From: Chondrosia reniformis
Taxonomy: Eukaryota > Porifera > Demospongiae > Chondrillida > Chondrillidae
NCBI GenBank assembly: GCA_947172415.1
Contig: OX359201.1
Coordinates: forward strand, 2,790,001-2,854,000
DNA length: 64,000 nt
Direction: 5' to 3'
Notes under the pieces: generated by a model
What the model was told of the DNA's origin: nothing
Database searches by the model: none
Seen by the model: the letters and a program-made list of their open reading frames with translations, nothing else
In this document: positions 38,528 through 47,827 of the stretch, one piece after another
Numbering within the stretch: the stretch's first letter is position 1
Layout of the letters: each line of letters begins with the position of its first letter
Made by a program: the position numbers and the translations under genes

Positions 38528-38543
38528 GGCTTTTTTCAAAGCC
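38528..38543 (+). terminator. Histone-type 3' stem-loop 2 (CCCH gene)
   Basis: The same 16 bases as stem-loop 1, here with the canonical flanks AAAC before and ACCACA after, then TCAAAAGATT where U7 snRNA would pair in histone pre-mRNA. It is 22 nt after the CCCH stop codon, a normal histone spacing. Confidence 0.75.
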
Positions 38544-38584
38544 ACCACATGTCAAAAGATTTCAACAATCTAAACAAACTAAAA

Positions 38585-38980
38585 TGAAACGCTACATTAC
38601 ACAAATCATCTGAAGAGTCTATATTAAAACACTACGTTACACAAATCAACTAGAAAGTCTAAAATGATACATTACACAAAAGTCTAAAATGATACATTAC
38701 ACAAAAGTCTAAAATGATACATTACACAAAAGTCTAAAATGATACATTACACAAAAGTCTAAAATGATACATTACACAAAAGTCTAAAATGATACATTAC
38801 ACAAAAGTCTAAAATGATACATTACACAAAAGTCAAAAATGATACGTTACACAAAGGTCTGAAATGCTACGTTACAACGTAGCATTTCAGACTTTCTAGA
38901 TGATTTGTGTAACGTCAACTAGAAAGTCTAAAATGATACCTTACACAAATCATTTAAAAAGTCTAAAAGGAAATGTTACG
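38585..38980 (+). repeat. 25-bp tandem repeat array with flanking degenerate copies
   Basis: The core at about 38657-38850 has around eight nearly identical 25-bp units (ACACAAAAGTCTAAAATGAT plus ACATT). Diverged copies extend on both sides, some reading CATCTAGAAAGTCT. An internal palindrome reverses the unit at 38857-38892. Confidence 0.9.
38857..38892. repeat. Perfect palindrome with 17-bp arms
   Basis: GTCTGAAATGCTACGTT (38857-38873) and its exact complement (38876-38892) are separated by AC. It could form a cruciform or a very stable RNA hairpin. Confidence 0.9.
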
Positions 38981-38996
38981 TTACATAAAACATCTA

Positions 38997-39173
38997 ACCT
39001 TCTCGTTCTTCTACTGAGGATTTTTGATTTCTATTCTTTCGCCGACCCTCGCCGTACCTTCTCGTTCTTCCACTGGAGATTTTCGATTTCTAGTCCTTCG
39101 CCAACCCTCGCCGTACCTTCTCGTTCTTCCACTGAGGATTTTCGATTTCTAGTCCTTCGCCGACCCTCGCCGT
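38997..39173 (+). repeat. 59-bp tandem repeat, three copies
   Basis: Copies start at 38997, 39056 and 39115 with a constant 59-bp spacing and a few substitutions. Each begins ACCTTCTCGTTCTTC and ends CCCTCGCCGT. Confidence 0.9.
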
Positions 39174-39339
39174 ACAAGGGGACTAATGAATCGATTACGT
39201 TTTCCACTCTGCTGCGTCATCATGACAGTAAATTATAATATCATTAACTTCTTGTGCGAGTCACATGACCTTCACGCTACTTCCTGTAAAATGTTCAAAT
39301 ATTTCGCACCTAAAAGGGGCTTCAAAAAATCGGAACTAT

Positions 39340-39360
39340 TACGGACATGTTCCACATGCG
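39340..39360 (-). repeat. Right terminal inverted repeat
   Basis: Reverse complement of the left end at 35997 with two mismatches. The satellite begins at 39361 with TTAGTTG, the same junction as at 59239. Confidence 0.75.
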
Positions 39361-39909
39361 TTAGTTGAATACACTAGTTGTATGAACTAATTGTGTATAC
39401 TAGTTGTATGTATTAACTGTATGTATTAGTTATGTACTAGTTGAATATACTAGTCCTAATAACTAGTTGTATGTACTAGTACTAGTAATATTTACTAGTT
39501 GTAGGTACTAGTTTTTTGCACTAGTTGTATGTTCTAGTACAAGTTAAATTTAGTAATTATAGGTATTAGTTGTATGTAGTAGTTGTATGTTATATATAAT
39601 TGTTTGAACTAGTTGCATGTACTAGATGTATGTACTAATTGTATGTAATAATTCTATGTACTAGTTGGAGTTCTAGTTTAATGTAGGTACTATTTATATA
39701 TACTAGTTATATGTGTATGTACTAATTATATGTACAAGTTATTGTACTAGTTGTATATACTAGTTGGGTGTACTAGTCGTGTCTACTACTTGTATGTTCT
39801 AGTTTTATGTACCAGTTGTATGTACTAGTTGTATTTACTAGTTGTATGCACTAGTTGTATGTACGAGATGTATATACTTTTTATGTACTAGTTACATATT
39901 GTAGTTTTT
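39361..39909 (-). repeat. 13-bp satellite, inverted orientation
   Basis: Start of the long right-hand array. It carries the higher-order marker AACTGTATGTATTAGTTATG at 39415. Confidence 0.9.
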
Positions 39910-40290
39910 GGGGCACTGCAGGGGCCCCTATATTGTTTTCAGAAATTCGGTTAACGTATGTCTTCCTGTTCGTAGTCTTGTATATATATATATATGTATA
40001 TATATCTGTCAAAAAATGGCGGACGTTCGGCTAGCTTTCATTTTCTAGCTTAAAATTAGCTTTCTCTTCCTTAGCGTAGAACATTGGACAAACGAAATGG
40101 ACTTAAAAACCACCCTTACTAATACTATGTAACGTAAAGCTTGCGCAAAAACGTTTTCTACGAGATACGGCCTTGAAAAATTGAGGGCCAACAAGAGTCA
40201 ATCGGAAATCGGTTAACCGTATATCTATGAGAACCAGCCAAGGAGTTCGAGTTTACTTACTTTTTTAAACTCGAACTCATTGTTTTGTAA
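39910..40290. other. Unique insert with GC-rich start and 12-bp hairpin
   Basis: Non-satellite DNA starting at a GGGGCACTGCAGGGGCCCC stretch, with a TA microsatellite at ~39979-40004 and a perfect inverted repeat GAGTTCGAGTTT / AAACTCGAACTC (40243-40254 and 40267-40278). No frame. Comparison with 43620-43740 and 57720-57860 shows that it replaced about 70 bp of the higher-order satellite unit. Not recognised. Confidence 0.5.
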
Positions 40291-43200
40291 ATTTTGTATG
40301 TACTATTAGTATTTACTAGGGTTATGTACTGGTAATATTTACTAACTTTATCCACTAGTTTTATGTACTAGTGTTATGAACTAGTTAAAGTTATATTTAC
40401 TAGTTATATGTGTATGAACTAGGTATATGTACTAGTTTAATGAACTGGTTGTTTGTACTAGTTGTATGAACTAGGTATATGTATTAGTTTAATGAACTGG
40501 TTGTATGTACTAGTTGTATGTACTAGTTGTGTGTTCTTGTGTCTACTACTTGTATGTACAGGTTGTATGGGCTAGTTGTATGTACTGGGTGTATTTACTA
40601 GTTGTATGCACTAGTTGTATGTACTAGTTGTGTGCACTAGTTGTGTCTACTTCATGTATGTCCTAGTTGTATGTACTAGTTATATGTAGTTGTTGTATGT
40701 ACTAGTTGTATGTGCTAGATACTAGATGTATGTAGGAGTTGTATGGACTAGTTCTATGTACTAGTTGTATGTACTATGTGTATCTACTATTTATATGTAC
40801 GAGTTATATTTTATGTATTAGTTATATATACTAGTTGCAAGTACTAGTTGTATGTACTAGTTGTTTGGACTAGAATTAGCTATTTTACTAGTTGTAGGTA
40901 CTAGTTGTATGTGGTAGTTGTATGTAGTAGTTGTATGTACAAATTGTATGTATTAGTAGTGTGTACTAGTTGTATGTATATATTAGTTGAATGTAGTAGC
41001 TATGTACTAGTTGAATGTTCTAGTTGAAGGTACTAGTTTTATGAACTAGTTGTAGGTACTAGTTGTTTGTACTAGTTGTATGTAATAGTTGTATTTACTA
41101 TTTGTAAGTACTAGTTATATGTTTGTGACCTAGTTATATGTACTAGTTGTATACACTATTATAATTACTGGGTATATGTGTATGTACTAGTTATATTTAG
41201 TAGGTGTATATACTAGTGATATGTCCTATTCATTTGAACTAATTATATGCAGTAGCCATGTACTAGTTCTATATACAAGTTGTACGTTCTAGTATTAAGT
41301 ACTCGTTCTATGAACTAGTTGTATGTACCAGTTTCTAGTTGTATGTACTAGTTTTATCAACTAGTTGTATGTACTATGTGTATGTACTATTTATAAGTGC
41401 CAACTTTATGTTTGTGTACTAGCTATATGTACTAGTTGTATTCGCTAGCTGTGTGTACTAGTTGTATGTACTATATATAATTTCTAGGTATATGTGTATG
41501 TAGTAGTTATATGTAGTAGGTGTATGTACTAGCTATATGTCCTAGTTGTTTGTACTAGTTGTATATACTAGTTGTATTTACTAGTTGTGTGTACTATTTG
41601 GTTGTACTAGTTGTATGTACTAGTTGCATGTACAAGTTGTATGCAATAGTTTTATGTGCTAGTTCTAGTTATATTTACTAATTGTGGTAGTTATGTTGGA
41701 GTTGTACATACTAGTGTTACGTATAAACAAGTTGTATGTAGTAGTTATATGCTAGTTGTATATACAAGTTGTAATTTCTAGTATCATGTACACGTGCTAT
41801 GAAGTAGTTGTAGGTACTAGTTTCTAGTTGTATGTACTAGTTGTATGCACTAGTTGTATCTACTCGTTGTATGTACTATGTGTATGTACTGGGTATAAGT
41901 TTGTGTACCAGTTAAATGTACTAGTTGTATGTACTAGCTGTATGTACTAGTTGTATATTCTATTTATATTTACAAGGTATATGTGTATTTACTAGTTATG
42001 TGTAGTAGGTGAATGTACTAGTTATATGTCTTAGCTGTTTGTCCTAGCTGTATGTACTACCTGAAGGTACAAGTTGGGTGTGCTAATTGTATATACCAGT
42101 TGTGTGTACTATTTGTCATGTACTAGTTGTATATACTAGTTGCATGTATTAGTTGTATGTAGAAGTTGTATGTAGAAGTTGCATGTACTAGTTATGTACT
42201 AGTTGCATATACAAGTTGTATGTTCTAGTTGTATATACTAATTGTTGATTCTTGTGCTAGTTATGCTAGGTACTAGATAGGTTCTAGTTGAATGTACTAG
42301 TTGAATGTTAAAGTTGTATGAATTAGTTGTATGTACAAGTACAAGTTATATTTACTAGTTATAGGTATCAGTTGTATGTACTAGTTGTATGTAGTACTTG
42401 TATGTTCTAAATGCATGAACTAGTTGTGTGTAGTAGTTGTATATACTAATTGTATACTACTTGAATGTACTAGTTGTATGTACTATTTATAGGTACCAGT
42501 TATATGTGTATGTACTAGTTATATGTAGTACTTGGGTACTAGTTATAGGTACTAGTTGTAAGTTCTAGTACTTGTAAAAGTAGGTACTAAGTAGGTACTT
42601 GTTGTCTGCACCAATTGCATATACTAGTTGTATATACTAGTTATGTACCAGTTGTATGTACTAGTTGTATGTATTAGAACAAGTTATAAAAAATAGTTAC
42701 ATTTACTAGTTGTATATAAAAGTGCAAGTTATATTTATTAGTTATGTTTATTAGTTGTATTTACTAATTGTTTGTACTGGTTTTATGTACTAGTTGTATG
42801 GACTATTTATATGTACTAGTTTTATGTGTATGTTATAGTGATAGGTACTAGTTGTATGTGCTAGTTGTATGAACTAGTGGTATGCACTAGTTATATGTTC
42901 CAGTTCCATGCACTAGTTTCTAGTTCTATGTAGTAGTTGTGTGTAAAATTAAAATGAACTAGTTGTATGTACTAGCTCTATGTGTATGTACTAGTTATAC
43001 GTAGTAGTTACTTGTACTAGTTATATGTATTAGTTTTATATACTAGTTGTATATACTAGTATATGTATTAGTTGTATATACTAGTATATGTACTACTTGT
43101 AGGTTCTAGTACTAGTTATACTAGGTACTAGGTGGGTGCTAGTTGTATGTACTAGCTCTAGTTATATGTACTAGTTCTAGGTACTAGTTGCATGTACTTG

Positions 43201-43972
43201 TTGAATGTTATAGTTGTATTTACTAATTCTATGTACTGGTTGTAGGTACTAGTTGTATGAACTAGTTATGTACTATATAGTTGTATGTACTATTTGTATG
43301 TACTCATAGTTTGTACTAGGTGTATGTACCAGTTATGAACAAGTTGTATGTACTAGTAATATTAACTAGTGGTATGTACTAGTACTGGCAATACTTACTA
43401 ACTGTAGCCACTAGTTTTATGTCCTAGTTGGACGTACTAGCATTTGTTTTATTTACTATTTGTTTGTACTAGTTATATGTACTAGTTGAATGTACTAGTT
43501 GTATGTACTAGTTGTGCGTACTAGTTGTGTCTACTACTTTTATGTACTAGTTGTATGTACTAGTTGTATGTACTAGTTGTATGCACTAGTTGTATGTACG
43601 AGATGTATGTACTTTTTTGTACTAGTTATATAGAGTAGTTGTTTGTACTAGTTATATATACTAGTTATGTAGTAGTTATATCTACTTGTTGTATGTACTA
43701 GTAGTTTTAACTACGGTTATGTACTAGTACTGGTAATATTTACTAACTGGAGCCACTAGTTGTTTGAAATAGTTGTACGTAATAGCACTTGTTATATTTC
43801 TCAATTGTAAGTACTAGTTGTATGAACTAGTTGAATGTACAAGTATAAGGTATATTTACTAGTTGTAGGTATTAGTTGTATGTACTAGTTGTATGCATTA
43901 GTTGTATGTTGTTCTTTTATGAACTTGTTTTATGTACTACTTGCATGTACTAGTTATATACTAGTTGTATGT
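40291..43972 (-). repeat. 13-bp satellite, inverted orientation
   Basis: Array with recognisable higher-order copying. For example, 42190-42400 matches 52350-52610 and 61345-61600. Confidence 0.9.
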
Positions 43973-44310
43973 ATCTTTGTAAAGGTTCATATTTCGACTT
44001 TTAAAGCGTCTAGAGACGCAGTTTTTTCCAATTCTTCTGTCTGCCAAACGTTTCGACCCTGGGGGTCTTCTTCAGTGACTGGTGGTGGTCTTCAAGGTGT
44101 CATTTATATGCATCTTTTCCCGCCATTTTAGATTACCTCATTAGTGATGTCATCAGTTACATCATTTCTGGAGGAAGGAGAGGTGAAGGGAGTATTCATA
44201 GAAAAGGGTTTCCAACCACTTCTTAGTACAAATCCCTGATCTAAGTTCATTCTTACCCGACATTGTTGGATCTTCAGGGCTTCCTTAATTCTTCTTCTGT
44301 ACCAGTTCTC
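43973..44310 (-). repeat. Penelope 3' pseudo-LTR
   Basis: Direct repeat of 46577-46912. It includes the end of the endonuclease region, a hammerhead-like core (CUGAAGA at 44075-44069 on the minus strand, then a GACCC/GGGUC stem, then GAAAC) and the terminal CTTTACAAAGATA. Hammerhead motifs in Penelope pseudo-LTRs are known. Confidence 0.75.
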
Positions 44311-44517
44311 TTCCCTCTCCACCACTCTGGCTTGGCTCCACTCAATTGGATGGCCGGTTTTTAGGGAGTGAACAGCTGAGCCATTGTTCACATCCCCCAT
44401 CCTGACGGCACATTTGTGCTCCGCCATCCTGACTTTTAGCGTTCTTCCAGTTTCTCCAGTGTACACTGCAGGGTAACTAGAACAGGGGATCTGGTAAACG
44501 ACACCTTTAATATCCAT
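44128..44517 (-). pseudogene. Penelope GIY-YIG endonuclease region
   Basis: This section reads as the C-terminal nuclease of Penelope-like retroelements: GVVYQIPC and VYTGETGR form the GIY-YIG core, followed by VEREENWYRRRIKEALK and GWKPF. The nuclease is thought to nick target DNA for priming. The same segment is present in inverted orientation at 47243-47632 and in part at 53140-53421 and 16243-16464. It is treated as part of a fossil element. Confidence 0.8.
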
Positions 44518-45477
44518 GGTAGGCTGGGGTTATTTAGGCCTAGGGAAGATACTCCTCAGTGATCTCTGCTTTGTGAAGATGGTTTCAATGTTCATCTTCC
44601 GGCATGTTCTGGATATCATTTCACTGAGGCCTTTCACATATGAAATAAAAAGTTTACGTTCACCATCTACCCTACTTCCCTGGTTCCGTTGTCTCTTCTT
44701 CATGTGCCTAGCAGCAACCTTACTGGGGTATCCGTTGGCCTGGAGTACCCCTTTCAGGTGCTCTTTTTCCTCTTGGAGGACACTGGATCCAGCACCACAG
44801 ATCTTCTTCGCTCTGACCCTGAGGAAAGGGCAATGCCAGCTTTCACTTTAGGATGGTGATGTGACGAGAAGTGAAGGTATCTATCCATGTGGGTTGGTTT
44901 TCTGTTCACAGATGTACTCAAACTTCATTTGTTCTTCTTCACTAGCACGTCAAGAAACGGGATAGAGCCATCTGTCTCCTCCTCCATGGTGAACTGGATG
45001 TTTCCGTGTCTTCCATTAAGGAAAGACAGAAAATCCTCCAGCTGATCCCTACCTTGGCTCCAGATGACAAAGGTGTCGTCTACATAACGTAGTCAGAGCC
45101 TAGGTTTGGAGCCAGCCTCCTGGAGGGCTTCGTTTTCAAACTCTTCCATGAAGATGTTTGCCACCACTGGAGAGAGAGGACAGCCCATGGCTGCCCCATC
45201 CTTCTGCTCAAAGAACTCGTTACCGTACTGGAAGTACGTTGTCCTTAGACAGAGTTCTGTGAGCATCATGATGGTGAGAGGGTCCAGAGTGGTCCGGTCT
45301 GATAGGGTGTTGTCTTCCCTCAGCCTCCTATCAATGATGTAAGGAGAGATCTATAGGCACCTTCGTAAACAAGCTCTTCACATCAAAACTGATTAACTTA
45401 TCTTCATTCTCTACTTGTAATCCCCTGATTGTCTTCACAAAGTCCTCCGAGTTCCTCACAAAGTGAGGAGTGTTCCC

Positions 45478-46287
45478 TCACAAAGGTGACAGGATATTTG
45501 CCAGATATCTGGATAGGTGGTAGGTAGGGGAGTTTATAGAGGAAACAATAGGTATCAAGGGGCAACTGGCCTTAGGGATCTTTGGGAGTCCATATAACTG
45601 GGGGGTGGAGCTCTGTTGGTTCTCAACCCTCTTCCTCAGATCATTGGGGAGTTTGCCATTTCTTTCCAGTGACCGGAGAACTTCAGTTACCTTCCGTTCT
45701 ATTTTCAATGTTGGGTTCTTTTTGATTGGTTGATAGCTTGAATCATCCAAAAATTCCCTTACTTTGCAGTCATACTCTTCTTTGTCCAGGAGGACTGTGG
45801 CATTTCCCTTGTCTGCTGGAAGAATGATGGTTTCAGGATCCACCTTGAGCTCCTTGATGGCTGCTGTCTGACATTTGGTCAGATTAGGGCTCGGGACCCC
45901 AGCTTTTGACAGGCATCATTGGACTTCACTCCTGAGTTGTTCTCCCTGGTGACCAGGTAAGTAACGAGCTAAGGATTCTGTCCCTGCAATGATGTCAACC
46001 TGTGGAATGTGACGAGGAGTTGGTATAAAATTAAGGCCAAGGGTAAGAACCTGTCTCTGTTGTGGTGTCAATTCCCTCTTAGAAAGGTTGATGATCACTT
46101 TTTCTGGGTCAATGGGAGTGAACCTGTTGACCACGATGTTCCTGTTCAGCAGAGACTGGAACTTCACCCTATGCCTCTCCTTGGTTTCCTGGAAGGTCCT
46201 TTCGGCAATGTTGTCACTCCATTCCTTCAGTTTAGAGAAGGATTCCCTGCTGACCAACTTCATTAAGGAAGCTTTACAGAATTCCAA
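45478..46287 (-). pseudogene. Penelope N-terminal region and start of reverse transcriptase
   Basis: Contains the family's N-terminal signature (IINLSKRELTPQQRQVLTLG) and, further on, ILPADKGNATVLLDKEEYD and STPQLYGLPKIPKA…PLIPIVSSI, which are typical of Penelope-type reverse transcriptase. The element is broken and the rest of the RT lies between here and the endonuclease. Confidence 0.8.
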
Positions 46288-46576
46288 AGCATTCGGGAGT
46301 GATGTAATGTCCTACGAACCGCGCCAATACGTTCACGTACTAGAGCCATTGATGTGTGAAACGCTAATCGTTTAGCCTTTTCTGTGATGATTCGGAGCCA
46401 TATTTAAAGTCCTTTCGGCACGATCTTCTCGTCCCTACATCTGAGGAAGAAAACTAGATGGTTACAGTAACGGGCGATGCATTCTTTGATGTTCCTAAGT
46501 TGGGAGCACACGGCGATTGCAGTTCGTTTTGAGCGATCAATAATGGAATAAGGCTTTCTTCTAACTGCGTCGAACT

Positions 46577-46912
46577 TATCTTTGTAAAGGTTCATCTTTC
46601 GACTTTAAGAGCGTCTAGAGACGCAGTTTTTTCCAATTCTTCTGTCTGCCAAATGTTTCGACCCTGGGGGTCTTCTTCAGTGACTGGTGGTGGTCTTCAA
46701 GGTGTCTTCATTTATAGGCATCTTTTCCCGCCATTTTAGATTACCTCATTAGTGATGTCATCAGTTACGTCATTTCCGGAGGAAGGAGAGGTGAAGGGAG
46801 TATTCATAAAAAAGGGTTTCCAACCACTTCTTAGTACAAATCCTTGATCTAAGTTCATTCTTACCCGACATTGTTGGATCTTCAGGGCTTCCTTAATTCT
46901 TCTTCTCTACCG
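46577..46912 (-). repeat. Penelope 5' pseudo-LTR copy
   Basis: Nearly identical to 43973-44310, in the same orientation. It abuts the inverted partial copy at about 46913. Confidence 0.75.
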
Positions 46913-47827
46913 GGTGAAAGCTGGCATTGCCCTTTGCCTCAGGGACAGAGCGAAGAAGATCTGTGGCCCTGGATCCAGTGTCCTCCAAGAGGAAAAAGAG
47001 CACCTGAAAGTGGTACTCCAGGCCAACGGATACCCCAGTAAGGTTGCTGCTAGGCACATGAAGAAGAGACAATGGAACCAGGGAAGTAGGGTAGAGGGTG
47101 AACGTAAACTTTTTATTCCATATGTGAAAGGCCTCAGTGAAATGATATCCAGAACATGCCAGAAGATGAACATTGAAACCATCTTCACAAAGCAGAGATC
47201 ACTAGGAGTATTCTCTCTAGGCCTAAACAACCCCAGCCTACCATGGATATTAAAGGTGTCGTTTACCAGATCCCCTGTTCTAGTTACCCTGCAGTGTACA
47301 CTGGAGAAACTGGAAGAACGCTAAAAGTCAGGATGGCGGAGCACAAATGTGCCGTCACGATGGGGAATGTGAACAATGGCTCAGCTGTTCACTCCCTAAA
47401 AACCGGCCATCCAATTGAGTGGAGCCAAGCCAGAGTGGTGGAGAGGGAAGAGAACTGGTACAGAAGAAGAATTAAGGAAGCCCTGAAGATCCAACAATGT
47501 CGGGTAAGAATGAACTTAGATCAAGGATTTGTACTAAGAAGTGGTTGGAAACCCTTTTCTATGAATACTCCCTTCACCTCTCCTTCCTCCGGAAATGATG
47601 TAACCGATGACATCACTAATGAGGTAATCTAAAATGGCGTGAAAAGATGCCTATAAGTGAAGACACCTTGAAGACAACCACCAGTCACTGAAGAAGACCC
47701 CCAGGGTCGAAACATTTGGCAGACAGAAGAATTGGAAAAAATTGTGTCTCTAGACGCTCTAAAAGTCGAAAGATGAACCTTTGCAAAGATAAGTTCGACG
47801 CAGTTAGAAGAAATCCTTATTCCATTA
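46913..47827 (+). mobile_element. Inverted 3' portion of the Penelope-like element
   Basis: Plus-strand copy of the segment between the RT and the 3' end, including the endonuclease region (47243-47632) and the pseudo-LTR with hammerhead-like core (47688-47713). Together with the minus-strand body it gives the element inverted outer ends. Confidence 0.75.

Larger units (their letters stand above)
35997..39360 (+). mobile_element. 3.36-kb TIR element carrying a CCCH gene and tandem arrays
   Basis: Bounded by 21-bp terminal inverted repeats (35997-36017 and 39340-39360) that differ at two positions. The left ~500 bp (to about 36490) are homologous to 58032-58560 in a second element, and the right terminal motif is shared with 59238 and 355, so this is a repeated family, not a single-copy island. 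Inside: a small frame at 36523, a 25-bp x5 array, a histone-type stem-loop, a 233-bp array, a CCCH zinc-finger gene with its own TATA box and histone-type stem-loop, a second 25-bp array, a 17-bp-arm palindrome and a 59-bp x3 array. No transposase is visible, so it would be non-autonomous. The satellite is in opposite orientation on the two sides. Confidence 0.65.
43973..47827 (-). mobile_element. Penelope-like element with pseudo-LTRs and an inverted partial copy
   Basis: The main body is on the minus strand: an N-terminal region with the conserved NLSKRELTPQQ…LGLNF motif (~46060), reverse transcriptase (~45843 and below, with LPADKGNATVLL and YGLPKIPKA), then a GIY-YIG endonuclease (44517-44128) and the 3' end at 43973. 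A direct repeat of the 3' end (pseudo-LTR) lies upstream at 46577-46912. Upstream of that, an inverted copy of the last ~0.9 kb occupies 46913-47827. This tandem-plus-inverted layout is the known Penelope pattern. The copy is broken with several breaks. The repeats inside are nearly identical, so the insertion is fairly young. A 10-of-12 match between the flanks may be a target duplication or just satellite. Confidence 0.85.

Noticed and set aside
38900-39238. 112-residue plus-strand frame across the 25-bp and 59-bp arrays
   Set aside because: It spans two unrelated tandem repeats and has no domain. The repetition of FSFFHWRF-like segments only mirrors the 59-bp unit.
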